A program made the translations under genes and the position numbers. A DNA stretch of 64,000 nt from Acidovorax sp. (GTDB taxonomy: Bacteria > Pseudomonadota > Gammaproteobacteria > Burkholderiales > Burkholderiaceae_C). Location of the stretch: positions 1-64,000 of the forward strand of contig JAITLO010000019.1 of NCBI GenBank assembly GCA_031277855.1. The letters run 5' to 3'. Shown here piece after piece: positions 27,323 to 36,091 of this stretch; position 1 is the first letter of the stretch, and every line of letters begins with the position of its first letter. Below the pieces are notes generated by a model that saw only the letters and a list, made by a program, of their open reading frames with translations, was not told the origin of the DNA and did no database searches.

Positions 27323-28813
27323 TTAAGACCAGGACAGGGCCGACAGATCGTTGACAAAGATGGGCATGTCCTTCCACAGACCACGCAACCCCTTGGCCGC
27401 CACGGTCACCCACTGGGGCTGGTAGAGGTAGGCATGCACGCAGTCCTCGGCCAGCAGGCGCTGTGCATCGCCCAGCAGGCGGGCACGGTCGGCCGGGCGT
27501 GGGGTGTTCTTGATCTTGTCGTAGAGACGGTCGAACTGCTCGGAGTGGTAGTTCCAGTAGTAGTCCGGTTTAGCGAAATTGCCCAGGTCAAAAGGCTCGA
27601 CATGGGAGATCAGCGTCAGGTCGTACTGCTTGTTGGTATAGGTGCCGGACAGCCACTGCGCCCATTCCACGTTTTGCAGCTTGAGCTTGATGCCCACCTT
27701 GGCCAGCTCGGCGGCGATGATCTCGCCGCCCTGGCGCGCATAAGGGGTGGGCGGCAGCGTCATGCTCAGCTCCAGCGGCAGCTTGACGCCGGCCTCGGCC
27801 AGCAGCTTTTTGGCTTTTTCTGGGTCGTAGGGGTTGATGCCGGTGGTGTCGATATAGCCAAAGGCGCCGGGAACGTAATAGCTGCCAATGGGCACGCCAT
27901 AGCCTTCGGCGGCGCCCTCGATCACGGTCTTGCGGTTGATGGCCGCCGCAATGGCGCGGCGCACGCGCACGTCGTCCAGCGGCTTGCGCCCGTTGTTGAT
28001 GGCGACAATGGTCTTGGCACGTGAGCCGCTGACCAGCACCTGAAAGCGTGGGTTGTTTTTGAACTGCGGCACGCTGCGCTGCGTGGCGCGGGGGAAGGCG
28101 TCCACATCGCCCGCCATCAGCGCGGCGACCTGGGCCGCCGCGTCGGGGATGAAGCGGAAGGTGGCGCGGCGAATGCGGATCTTGGCCGCATCACGGTGCT
28201 CTGGCCAGGCCTGCAGGGTGATGGATGCGCCCTTGCTCCACGGCCCCAGCTTGTAGGGGCCGGTGCCTACGGGCTTGGTGGTGTTGGTGGCCGCGCTCTT
28301 GGGCTCGACGATGATGGCCGTGGCCTGACCCAGCAGGAACAGAAAATCCGGGTCAATCTCTTGCGTGATGATTGTCAGTTGGTGGGCATCGACCACGTTG
28401 ACCTTCATGGCGGCAAAGCTGCGCTTGTCCTTGTTGGTGCTTTTGTCGGCAGCCGCACGCTCGAAGGAGAACTTCACGGCCTGGGCATCAAAAGGCTCGC
28501 CGTTCTGGAAGGTGACTCCCTTGCGCAGGCGGAAGGTGTAGGTCTTGAGGTCGGGTGAGACCTCCCAGCTCTCGGCCAGCAGCGGCGAGACGCTGCCGTC
28601 GCTGTTGATCTTGGTGAGTGTCTCGAAGATGTTGTAGAGCGCAATTTCCGCCACGGACGAAGCCGCATTGGCTGTGGGATCCAGCACCGGGGGCTCCAGC
28701 GTCAGTGCCAGGGTGACGCTGTCCTTCTTGCCCTGTGCCAGTCCCGCCAGCGGGGTGAGCAGGGGAACGGACGCTAGAGCGCCCGTGGTCAGAAGGCGGC
28801 GGCGGTTGAGCAT
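27323..28813 (-). CDS. peptide ABC transporter substrate-binding protein (DppA/SBP_bac_5 type)
   Basis: A 496-residue periplasmic binding protein of family 5 (peptides, nickel, opines and similar). The N terminus MLNRRRLLTTGALASVPLLTPLAGLAQG has a twin-arginine-like pattern and could be a Tat rather than a Sec signal. The family block LAESWEVSPDLKTYTFRLRKGVTFQNGEPFDAQAVKFSFER is at residues 76-117. The ATG at 28813 is chosen so that the signal peptide opens the protein. It is the last importer gene of the minus-strand set dppB-dppC-dppD-dppF-dppA. The ligand cannot be told. Confidence 0.9.
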   Translation of the reverse strand: MLNRRRLLTTGALASVPLLTPLAGLAQGKKDSVTLALTLEPPVLDPTANAASSVAEIALYNIFETLTKINSDGSVSPLLAESWEVSPDLKTYTFRLRKGVTFQNGEPFDAQAVKFSFERAAADKSTNKDKRSFAAMKVNVVDAHQLTIITQEIDPDFLFLLGQATAIIVEPKSAATNTTKPVGTGPYKLGPWSKGASITLQAWPEHRDAAKIRIRRATFRFIPDAAAQVAALMAGDVDAFPRATQRSVPQFKNNPRFQVLVSGSRAKTIVAINNGRKPLDDVRVRRAIAAAINRKTVIEGAAEGYGVPIGSYYVPGAFGYIDTTGINPYDPEKAKKLLAEAGVKLPLELSMTLPPTPYARQGGEIIAAELAKVGIKLKLQNVEWAQWLSGTYTNKQYDLTLISHVEPFDLGNFAKPDYYWNYHSEQFDRLYDKIKNTPRPADRARLLGDAQRLLAEDCVHAYLYQPQWVTVAAKGLRGLWKDMPIFVNDLSALSWS

Positions 28814-28910
28814 GGGATAGGTCTCCGGACGAAAGCTTGTTGTAGGGGAAAAGGCCGCTTGCTGCAGCACATGCCGCTTTGTACACCAGTTGACTGCCCG
28901 TGCCAGGTGC

Positions 28911-29765
28911 TCAGCCCTTAGCGGCAGCCGCAGCACGGGCTTGGCGGCGCACGCGTGCCAGGCCGGGGGCAATGCGGGGCACGGCCTGCACCAGCTGGCT
29001 GGTGTAGGGGTGCTGGGGGGCTGTAAACAATTGCTCGGGGCTGCCGCGCTCGACGATGCGGCCCCGGTGCAATACCACCACGTCCTGGCACAGCTGCTGG
29101 ACCACGGCCAGATCGTGGCTGATGAGGACAAATGTCACCCCGCTGTCTTTCTGCAGTTGCTGCATCAGGTTCAGCACCTGTGCCTGAACCGAGACGTCCA
29201 GCGCGCTGACGGGCTCATCGGCCACGATCAGCTGGGGCCGGGTGATCAGGGCGCGGGCAATGGCAATGCGCTGGCGCTGGCCGCCGGAGAATTCGTGCGG
29301 ATATTTGTCCAGATCGCTGCTCCGAAGGCCTACCTGCCCCAGCACTTCGGCCACGCGCTGGCGACGTTCCGGGCTGCTTGTACCCAAGGCTTCCAGCGGC
29401 TCGGCCACGGTGCGGGCCACAGTCTGGCGGGGGTTGAGCGAGCCATAAGGATCTTGGAATACCATCTGGAAATGGCGTCGGTGTGCTCGCAATTCGGAAG
29501 CGGTCAAGGCGCTCAGGTCTTGACCGAGCAGCCGTATATGGCCAGAAGTGGGCTGGTCCAGCGCCATGATGAGCCGTGCCAGGGTGGACTTACCCGAACC
29601 GGATTCGCCCACCACGCCCAAGCTGCGACCGGCATGCACCTGCAAACTGATGTCGCTCAGTGCGACCACCGCATCAGGTGCGCGCCACAGTTGGCGGCGC
29701 GGCAGGCGGTAGTGGTGTGACAACTGCTGCACATCCAGCAGCGGGGGGGGCATGGTGCTTGTCAT
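28911..29765 (-). CDS. oligopeptide/dipeptide ABC ATPase, DppF/OppF type
   Basis: A 284-residue ABC ATPase. Walker [10 protein letters not shown] is near residue 53, the Q-loop QMVFQDPYGSLNPRQTV near 100, the ABC signature [15 protein letters not shown] near 160, and Walker B LIVADEPVSALDVSVQ near 180. The Opp/Dpp C-terminal extension ends the protein. It works with the adjacent DppD-type ATPase to drive the DppBC channel. An R1 repeat separates it from the dppD-like gene. Confidence 0.92.
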   Translation of the reverse strand: MTSTMPPPLLDVQQLSHHYRLPRRQLWRAPDAVVALSDISLQVHAGRSLGVVGESGSGKSTLARLIMALDQPTSGHIRLLGQDLSALTASELRAHRRHFQMVFQDPYGSLNPRQTVARTVAEPLEALGTSSPERRQRVAEVLGQVGLRSSDLDKYPHEFSGGQRQRIAIARALITRPQLIVADEPVSALDVSVQAQVLNLMQQLQKDSGVTFVLISHDLAVVQQLCQDVVVLHRGRIVERGSPEQLFTAPQHPYTSQLVQAVPRIAPGLARVRRQARAAAAAKG

Positions 29766-29810
29766 CTCAGTGCTCCATAGAGCAGCGGCGCATTCAATGG
29801 GCAGGCTCCA

Positions 29811-29898
29811 AAGTCAGGGACAGCCAGCAAGGGCCGCCCCGCAGCAAAGGCTGTCGTCCCCCTGGGGGGAAGGCGCTGCAGGCGACTCAGGGGGGGGC
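29811..29898 (-). repeat. R1 intergenic repeat, copy f (after dppD-like gene)
   Basis: Minus-strand copy, beginning GCCCCCCCTGAGTCGCC directly at the stop codon of the dppD-like gene. It is inside the importer operon, 46 bp before the dppF-like start. It carries the C6/G5 stem and the conserved GCGGGGCGGCCCTTGC block. Confidence 0.85.
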
Positions 29899-30897
29899 TC
29901 ATTGAAGGGCTCCGGTGGCGCTGGGGTGCAAACAGCGGGCCCAGTGCAATCCGCCTGTATCTTGGGCCACGGGCGCAGGCACCTGGCTGTGGCAGGCTGC
30001 CTGGGCATAGCTGCAGCGGTTGCTAAAGGCGCAGCCTGCGGGCAGGTTGGCCAGGTCGGGCACGGTGCCGGAAATGGTGGGCAGCGGTGGCATGCTCCCA
30101 TCCGGCAGGCGCCCTGTGTGCAACTGAGGGCGTGCGGCCAGCAGGCCGCGGGTATAGGGGTGGGCCATGTGGGCAAACAAGGCTTCGGTGGGGCCTCTCT
30201 CCACCACGCTGCCGCCATACATCACCATCATCTGGTCCACGTTTTGTGAGACCACGCCCAGATCGTGGGAGATCAGCACCAGGCCCATACCGCGCTCGGC
30301 CACCAGGTCGGCCATCAGGTCCAGGATCTGCTGCTGCACCGTCACGTCCAGCGCGGTGGTGGGCTCATCGGCAATCAGCACATCGGGCTGGCAGGCCAGG
30401 GCCATGGCAATCATGATGCGCTGGCGTTGGCCCCCGGAAAACTGGTGTGGGTAGTCGCCCAGGCGCTCTGCTGCGCGCGGTATGCCCACGCGCTCCAGCA
30501 GGGCCAGGGCCTGGCGCTGGGCGCTGGCCGCATCCAGGCGTAGATGGCGGCGCAGCGGCTCGGCCACCTGGCGGCCAATGGGGTGCACGGGGTTGAGGGC
30601 CGTCATGGGCTCTTGAAACACCATGGCTAATCGGTTGCCACGCAGCTGGCACCATTGCGCCTCGCTCTGGCCCAGCAGTTCCTGTCCTTGCAGGCGCAGA
30701 CTTCCAGTGGCAAGGGCGTTGTCGGGAAGCAGGCCCATCAGCGCCAGAGCCGTCAGTGATTTACCGCTGCCAGATTCGCCAATCAGGCCGAGTGTGCCGC
30801 CACGCTCCAATGTGAATGAGACGCCGCGGACAGCTGCTACTTCTGCGCGGTGGGTACGCAGAGTGATGGATAGATTTTCCACTTCCAACAAGGCCAT
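29899..30897 (-). CDS. oligopeptide/dipeptide ABC ATPase, DppD/OppD type
   Basis: A 332-residue ABC ATPase. Walker A GESGSGKS is near residue 42, the signature [15 protein letters not shown] near 157, and Walker [17 protein letters not shown] near 176. The C-terminal extension contains the cysteine pattern of the Opp/Dpp family ([14 protein letters not shown]), which in relatives can hold a 4Fe-4S cluster. The ATG at 30897 has AAGGAA upstream. It starts 13 bp after the permease gene on the same strand. Confidence 0.92.
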   Translation of the reverse strand: MALLEVENLSITLRTHRAEVAAVRGVSFTLERGGTLGLIGESGSGKSLTALALMGLLPDNALATGSLRLQGQELLGQSEAQWCQLRGNRLAMVFQEPMTALNPVHPIGRQVAEPLRRHLRLDAASAQRQALALLERVGIPRAAERLGDYPHQFSGGQRQRIMIAMALACQPDVLIADEPTTALDVTVQQQILDLMADLVAERGMGLVLISHDLGVVSQNVDQMMVMYGGSVVERGPTEALFAHMAHPYTRGLLAARPQLHTGRLPDGSMPPLPTISGTVPDLANLPAGCAFSNRCSYAQAACHSQVPAPVAQDTGGLHWARCLHPSATGALQ

Positions 30898-30910
30898 CGA
30901 CTGTGTTCCT

Positions 30911-31783
30911 TTAACGGCGGCGCAGGCGCGGATCCAACAGGTCGCGCAGACCGTCACCCAATAAGTTGAGTCCAAGTACCGACAGCGCAATCACCACGCC
31001 GGGAAAGACTGCGAGCAGCGGGGCTTGGAACATCAAGGTCTGGGCCTCGCTCAGCATGCGGCCCCAGGACGGCATGGGAGGCTGTGTGCCCAGGCCCAGA
31101 TAAGACAGGGCGGCCTCGGCCAGAATGGCCAGGGCAAACTGTATGGTGGCTTGCACCACCAGCACAGCCAGGATGTTGGGCAGCACATGCTGGCGCGTGA
31201 TCTGCCAGGCGTTCTTGCCGCAGGAGCGGGCGGCCAATACATACTCACGTGTCCACACCACATTGGCAGAGGCGCGGGTGATGCGGGCAAAGGTGGGGAT
31301 GTTGAAGATGCCGATGGCGATGATGGAGTTCACCAATCCTGGGCCAAAGACCGCAGTCAGCATGATGGCGGACAGCAGGGCAGGAAAGGCAAAGGTGAAG
31401 TCTGCCAGCCGCATGATGGCTTCTTCCACCCAGCCACGGCGGGCCGCAGCCAGCAGGCCCAGGGCCACGCCCAGGCCAAGGCCTATGCCCACGGCGATGA
31501 TGCCGACCCAGATGGAGTTGCGCGCCCCAACCAGCAGCAGCGAGGCTACATCTCGGCCATAGGCATCTGTGCCCAGCCAGTGACTGCTGGTGGGCGCTTG
31601 CAGCTTGGCTTCCAGGTCCATGGCATACGGATCCCAAGGTGTCCAGATAAAGGACAGCAGGGCGCAAGCAGTCAGTAGCAGCGTCAGCACGCAGCCGATC
31701 GCAAAACTGGGGTGCCGGCGCGCGCGCTGCCAAAAGCCGGGAGGTGCGGCCGTGTTAGAGGAGGACGTGATGACAGAGCTCAT
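30911..31783 (-). CDS. peptide ABC permease, DppC type
   Basis: A 290-residue inner-membrane permease of the OppC/DppC family, with an N-terminal OppC helix (about 22-45), then LQAPTSSHWLGTDAYGRDVASLLLVGARNSI, a hallmark of DppC-type proteins, and a MetI domain with about five more helices. It pairs with the DppB-type permease. The ATG at 31783 lies seven bases after the dppB-like stop. An upstream TTG would overlap that gene and is less likely. Confidence 0.9.
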   Translation of the reverse strand: MSSVITSSSNTAAPPGFWQRARRHPSFAIGCVLTLLLTACALLSFIWTPWDPYAMDLEAKLQAPTSSHWLGTDAYGRDVASLLLVGARNSIWVGIIAVGIGLGLGVALGLLAAARRGWVEEAIMRLADFTFAFPALLSAIMLTAVFGPGLVNSIIAIGIFNIPTFARITRASANVVWTREYVLAARSCGKNAWQITRQHVLPNILAVLVVQATIQFALAILAEAALSYLGLGTQPPMPSWGRMLSEAQTLMFQAPLLAVFPGVVIALSVLGLNLLGDGLRDLLDPRLRRR

Positions 31784-31790
31784 GGACGTA

Positions 31791-32753
31791 TCAGATGTCA
31801 GATGCTTGGACGCGAGGGTCAATCACGGCGTAGAGCAGATCCACCACAAAATTCACCACAATCACCATGGTCGCCAGCAGAAGCACACAGTTGCGCACCA
31901 CGATCAGATCGCGGTTGGCAATGGACTGGAAGATCAGCCGACCCAGGCCCGGCAGATAGAACACGTTTTCCACCACGATGGTGCCTGCCAGCAGATTGGC
32001 AAACTGCAGGCCCATGACCGTGATGACCGGAACCATGGCATTGCGCAGCACATGGCCCCACAGAGCAGCGCGCTGGGACAGGCCTTTGGCGCGGGCCGTG
32101 CGCACAAAGTCTTCACGCAGCACTTCCAGTACGGCGGAGCGGGTAATGCGGGCCAGGATGGCGGCTTGCACCACGGCAAGGGCTACGGCTGGCAGTATCA
32201 AGGCCTGCAGCGCAGACCAGAAGCCCCCGCCCGCTTCTTCGCTCCAGCCGGGAAAGCCACCAGCGGCAAACCATTGCAGCTTTACTGAAAACAGAAGGAT
32301 CAAGAGAATGGCGAGCCAGAAGTTGGGAATGGCAATGCCGATCTGAGCCAGGCCCATGATGCCCACATCACCCAGCTTGTTATGGTGAGCCGCTGCGTAC
32401 ACACCCGCCAACAGGGCCAGCACTGCGGCAATCAGCATGGACAGCACGGCCAGCGGAATGGTGATGGCCAGGCGCTCCAGCACCAGCTCCAGCACGGGGG
32501 TGCCGTAGGCATAGCTATCACCCATCTGGCCCTGCAACAGGCCTAGCATCCAGTCGCCATAGCGCTGCCAGGCGGGCTGGCCCAAGCCCAGTTGCTCGGC
32601 CATGGCGGCCACGGCCTCGGGGTCGGCATCGGGCCCCATCAAGACCTGGGCTACATTGCCGGGCAGGATTTCGAGCACGCCAAACACCACCACGGATGCA
32701 CCCAGCAAGGTGGCGATCAGGGTCAGCAGGCGTTTGGTTAAAAATGTGCTCAT
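31791..32753 (-). CDS. peptide ABC permease, DppB type
   Basis: A 320-residue inner-membrane permease, first gene of the importer set. It starts MSTFLTKRLLTLIATLLGASVVVFGVLEILPGN, as DppB/OppB proteins do, followed by the periplasmic stretch LGLGQPAWQRYGDWM and a six-helix MetI-type core with VRTARAKGLSQRAALWGHVLRNA as the ATPase-contact loop near residue 215. Its promoter should lie in the 190-bp gap to the divergent ferredoxin gene. Confidence 0.92.
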   Translation of the reverse strand: MSTFLTKRLLTLIATLLGASVVVFGVLEILPGNVAQVLMGPDADPEAVAAMAEQLGLGQPAWQRYGDWMLGLLQGQMGDSYAYGTPVLELVLERLAITIPLAVLSMLIAAVLALLAGVYAAAHHNKLGDVGIMGLAQIGIAIPNFWLAILLILLFSVKLQWFAAGGFPGWSEEAGGGFWSALQALILPAVALAVVQAAILARITRSAVLEVLREDFVRTARAKGLSQRAALWGHVLRNAMVPVITVMGLQFANLLAGTIVVENVFYLPGLGRLIFQSIANRDLIVVRNCVLLLATMVIVVNFVVDLLYAVIDPRVQASDI

Positions 32754-32911
32754 AAAACAATAGCGTTTCGTGTAGTCCAGCTGCGTATGGCCGTGATTTC
32801 GAGGTCGAGCTTAACGGCAAACAAACATTCCCGTCTGCCGACAGGCGGTCCGAGGTTTTTCCGTATGTAAGCCAAGTGCATAGCGGGCGCCGATAATAGA
32901 GCCATGTCTAG

Positions 32912-33211
<300 letters not shown>

Positions 33212-33302
33212 GCTTTTCAAAAAGCCTCTAGTTAAAACAGTTGCTTACGTAGAGCTGGAGCGCGCAAGCAGCTACGTATTTGGGGTGTTGGGGTGTACAG
33301 CT

Positions 33303-33340
33303 AGCCCCCATCCCAACTTTCCCCCGACGGGAGAAGGAGT
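33303..33340 (+). repeat. R4 C/G-rich repeat, copy 2
   Basis: AGCCCCCATCCCAACTTTCC then CCGACGGGAGAAGGAG matches the minus-strand block at 20741-20778. A separate inverted repeat, TACGTAG/CTACGTA, lies just upstream at about 33246-33278. Confidence 0.6.
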
Positions 33341-33357
33341 CAAACCCAAAGGAGCAG

Positions 33358-33432
33358 GGTTTGCCGGAGCGGGCCTGAGCAGCCCTGTGGGCGCTGAACG
33401 CCTCCCACAACGGCCAGACTGCGCCTTCATAT
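33358..33432 (+). repeat. R2 remnant lacking the hairpin, copy D
   Basis: Carries the R2 left flank (GGTTTGCCGGAGC ... CCACAACGGCCAGACTGCGCC), then joins CTTCA directly to the R2 right flank TATGGCCC. The 60-70 bases of hairpin present in copies A, B and C are absent. Confidence 0.65.
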
Positions 33433-33455
33433 GGCCCACTCTCCCCATCCCAAAA

Positions 33456-34076
33456 TCAGGCTTCTGGATTTGGAGGTGGTTTGCGCTCGGGCTTGGGGCG
33501 GGGGGGCTTGGTGGTGTGGATGAGGTTGGTGGCCTTGCTCATATCGCCTTCCACCAACTCCCGCCAGTATTTGAGGCTGTGGGCAATGCTGTCCTGAATC
33601 AGGTTCCACTGCTCCTGCGGTGGCTTTTTCAGCACCCAGCTGGCCACTTCGCCCTTGTGGCCGGGGTGGCCTATGCCCACGCGCAGCCGCCAGTACTGGT
33701 CGCTGCCCAGTTGGGCATGGATGTCGCGCAGGCCGTTGTGGCCGCCATGGCTGCCGCCTTTTTTCAGCTTGGCCACGCCGGGTTCGAAGTCCAGCTCGTC
33801 GTGCACCACCAGAATCTCTTCGGGCTGGATCTTGAAAAAGCGCGCCAGCGCGCCCACCGACTTGCCCGACAGGTTCATGAATGTCTGGGGTTGCAGCAGC
33901 CACACGGTCTGCCCCTGCACATTGGCGCGGGCGGCCAGACCCCAATAGCTGCGCTCGGGGTGGAGCTGCACCTTGAGCTCGCGTGCCAGGCCGTCAATCC
34001 ACCAGAAGCCAGCGTTGTGGCGGGTGTCTTCGTATTCCGGCCCTGGATTGCCCAGGCCGACAAACAGTTTGATCAT
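33456..34076 (-). CDS. pth: pth, peptidyl-tRNA hydrolase
   Basis: A 206-residue enzyme that recycles peptidyl-tRNA in the cytoplasm. Family residues are visible: Asn10 and His21 in [19 protein letters not shown], the block [16 protein letters not shown] near residue 67, and Asp in [30 protein letters not shown] near 93-120. The C-terminal tail ([17 protein letters not shown]) is a Pro/Lys-rich extension. The ATG at 34076 gives the usual start [12 protein letters not shown]. It follows rplY but is separated from it by a terminator and a second hairpin. Confidence 0.95.
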   Translation of the reverse strand: MIKLFVGLGNPGPEYEDTRHNAGFWWIDGLARELKVQLHPERSYWGLAARANVQGQTVWLLQPQTFMNLSGKSVGALARFFKIQPEEILVVHDELDFEPGVAKLKKGGSHGGHNGLRDIHAQLGSDQYWRLRVGIGHPGHKGEVASWVLKKPPQEQWNLIQDSIAHSLKYWRELVEGDMSKATNLIHTTKPPRPKPERKPPPNPEA

Positions 34077-34121
34077 GGCGGTGATTATCTCGGTGGTGGC
34101 AGCGCGCTGCAGGCAGGCCCC

Positions 34122-34155
34122 AAAAAAACAAATGGCCCACGCGAGGTGGGCCATT
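34122..34155 (-). terminator. intrinsic terminator after rplY
   Basis: On the minus strand AATGGCCCAC-CTCGC-GTGGGCCATT is followed by TGTTTTTTTGG. A second perfect hairpin, GCATAGCCC-TTGC-GGGCTATGC, precedes it at 34161-34182. Both lie between rplY and pth, so pth needs read-through or its own promoter. Confidence 0.85.
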
Positions 34156-34199
34156 GGATGGCATAGCCCTTGCGGGCTATGCAGTGCCGGGCACAAGAA

Positions 34200-34829
34200 T
34201 TACTTCTTGCCCTTCTTGGCAGGAGCGGCTGCGGGAGCGGCTGCTGCTGCGGATGCATCGGGAGCCACTTCGGGCAGCTTGATGGACACCAGGGCGGGGT
34301 TCTTGTTGGAACCGCGCACCACGGCCTTCACGCCGTGGGGCAGCTTCAGGGCTTGCAGGCCCAGCACCGACTTGGAGGTCAGAGCGCTCAGGTCCACGTT
34401 GATGAATTCGGGCAGGGCGGCGGGCATGCACACCACGTCCAGTTCGTGGATCAGGGGGGTCACAGTGCACTGCTCACCCTTGACGGCGGGGGACTCTTCC
34501 ACGCCGACGAAGTGCAGAGGCACCTTCAGGTGCACCTTGGTCTTGTCGTCCACGCGTTGGAAGTCAACGTGCAGAACCAGGGGCTTGTAGGGGTGGAATT
34601 GCACGTCGCGCAGAACGACCTTGGTTTCCTTGCCGTCCACTTCCAGGTCCAGGATGGAGGAGTGGAACACTTCCTTCTTCAGCGCGTGGAACAGGTTGTT
34701 GTGGTTCAGCTCGATCAGTTGGGCTTCAGCAGCGCCACCGTAGATGATGCCGGGGGTGTTGCCCGAATTACGCAGGCGGCGGCTCGCACCCGTACCTTGC
34801 TTAGCGCGCGAAATAGCGGCGAATTTCAT
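34200..34829 (-). CDS. rplY: rplY, 50S ribosomal protein L25 (Ctc form)
   Basis: A 209-residue L25/TL5/Ctc protein that binds 5S rRNA. The N-terminal L25 domain covers residues 1-95 (FAAISRAKQGTGASRRLRNSGNTPGIIYGG), and the C-terminal TL5 domain continues to about 185. The tail is Ala- and Lys-rich (PAKKGKK). GGAG stands upstream of the ATG. It lies 150 bp downstream of prs, as is usual in this group. Confidence 0.95.
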   Translation of the reverse strand: MKFAAISRAKQGTGASRRLRNSGNTPGIIYGGAAEAQLIELNHNNLFHALKKEVFHSSILDLEVDGKETKVVLRDVQFHPYKPLVLHVDFQRVDDKTKVHLKVPLHFVGVEESPAVKGEQCTVTPLIHELDVVCMPAALPEFINVDLSALTSKSVLGLQALKLPHGVKAVVRGSNKNPALVSIKLPEVAPDASAAAAAPAAAPAKKGKK

Positions 34830-34929
34830 AATGAACTCCAGATGGGGTGGACCGCGACCAGTCTCACCCTGTTAATAAAAAGACGGGCAGAAAGATTTTC
34901 TGACCCTGTCTTTGCTGTGCCCCGGAACA

Positions 34930-34954
34930 CACACAAGCCTCCGCGAGGGAGGCT
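34930..34954 (-). terminator. probable weak terminator after prs
   Basis: On the minus strand AGCCTCC-CTCGC-GGAGGCT is followed by TGTGTGTGTT, a poor U-tract, so partial read-through into rplY is likely. Confidence 0.55.
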
Positions 34955-34978
34955 GTGGGGTTTCGGACTTGAAGGGGC

Positions 34979-35938
34979 TTAGTCCGAGAACAGGCTGCTC
35001 ACCGAGTCGCCGGTCGAGATGCGCTGCATGGTTTCAGCGAACAACGGGGCGACGGAGAGCTGGCGAATCTTGCTGCAGGCCTGGGCGTTGGCGTTCAGCG
35101 GAATGGTATTGGTCACCACCACTTCGTCCAGTGCGCCGCCTTCGGCGATACGCTGGATGGCAGGGCCCGAGAAGATCGGGTGGGTGCAATAGGCATAGAC
35201 CTTTTTGGCGCCGCGCTGCTTGAGCACTTCGGCAGCCTTCACCAGGGTGCCAGCGGTGTCGATCATGTCGTCCATGATCACGCAGTTGCGGCCTTCGATG
35301 TCACCGATGACGTGCATCACCTCAGACACATTGGCCTTGGGGCGACGCTTGTCGATGATGGCCAGGTCGCAGCCCAGCTGCTTGGCCAGTGCACGGGCAC
35401 GCACCACGCCACCCACGTCGGGGGAAACGACGATCAAGTCTTCGTAGTTCTTCTGGCGCAGATCGCCAAGCAGAACGGGAGAGGCGTAGATGTTGTCGAC
35501 GGGAATGTCGAAAAAGCCCTGGATCTGGTCGGCGTGCAAGTCCATGGTCAGCACGCGCGACACGCCTGCGGCCTGCAGCATATTGGCGACCAGCTTGGCG
35601 GTGATGGCCACGCGGGTGGAGCGCACGCGGCGGTCCTGGCGGGCATAACCGAAGTAGGGGATGACAGCGCAGATGCTCTCGGCCGAGGCGCGCTTGAGCG
35701 CGTCGACCATCACCAGCAACTCCATCAGGTTGTCATTGGTGGGGGCGCAGGTGGGCTGGATCACGAAGACGTCGCGGGTGCGAACGTTTTCCTTGATTTC
35801 GACCGTGACTTCGCCGTCGGAGAAACGACCAACATCGGCATCGCCCAACGACGTGCCGAGGTGTTTGGCGATCTCCAGAGCCATGGGCTGGTTGGCGTTG
35901 CCCGTGAAGACCTTGAATTGGGAGTGATTGGAGTGCAT
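34979..35938 (-). CDS. prs: prs, ribose-phosphate pyrophosphokinase
   Basis: A 319-residue class I PRPP synthetase making PRPP from ribose-5-phosphate and ATP. Recognised blocks are [20 protein letters not shown] near residue 38, the ATP-binding [11 protein letters not shown] near 97, [18 protein letters not shown] near 132, and the PRPP loop [12 protein letters not shown] near 220. Length matches bacterial PrsA (about 315). It follows a tRNA-Gln gene and ispE on the same strand, the standard Betaproteobacteria order. Confidence 0.97.
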   Translation of the reverse strand: MHSNHSQFKVFTGNANQPMALEIAKHLGTSLGDADVGRFSDGEVTVEIKENVRTRDVFVIQPTCAPTNDNLMELLVMVDALKRASAESICAVIPYFGYARQDRRVRSTRVAITAKLVANMLQAAGVSRVLTMDLHADQIQGFFDIPVDNIYASPVLLGDLRQKNYEDLIVVSPDVGGVVRARALAKQLGCDLAIIDKRRPKANVSEVMHVIGDIEGRNCVIMDDMIDTAGTLVKAAEVLKQRGAKKVYAYCTHPIFSGPAIQRIAEGGALDEVVVTNTIPLNANAQACSKIRQLSVAPLFAETMQRISTGDSVSSLFSD

Positions 35939-35979
35939 GTGCGTCCCAGCTAGGGGGTTACCTGTACGCAAAGAATATC

Positions 35980-36056
35980 TGGCAGGGGAGGAAGGACTCG
36001 AACCCTCGCATGCCGGAATCAAAATCCGGTGCCTTAACCAACTTGGCGACTCCCCT
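35980..36056 (-). tRNA. tRNA-Gln (anticodon TTG)
   Basis: A 77-nt cloverleaf including encoded CCA. The acceptor stem is AGGGGAG/CTCCCCT, the anticodon stem-loop reads CCGGATTTTGATTCCGG with anticodon TTG, and the T-arm is GAGGGTTCGAGTCCTTC. It lies between ispE and prs, which is conserved in the group. Confidence 0.96.
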
Positions 36057-36091
36057 ACACAGGCTGGCTGCTTCAACCTTGGTCAAAGCAA

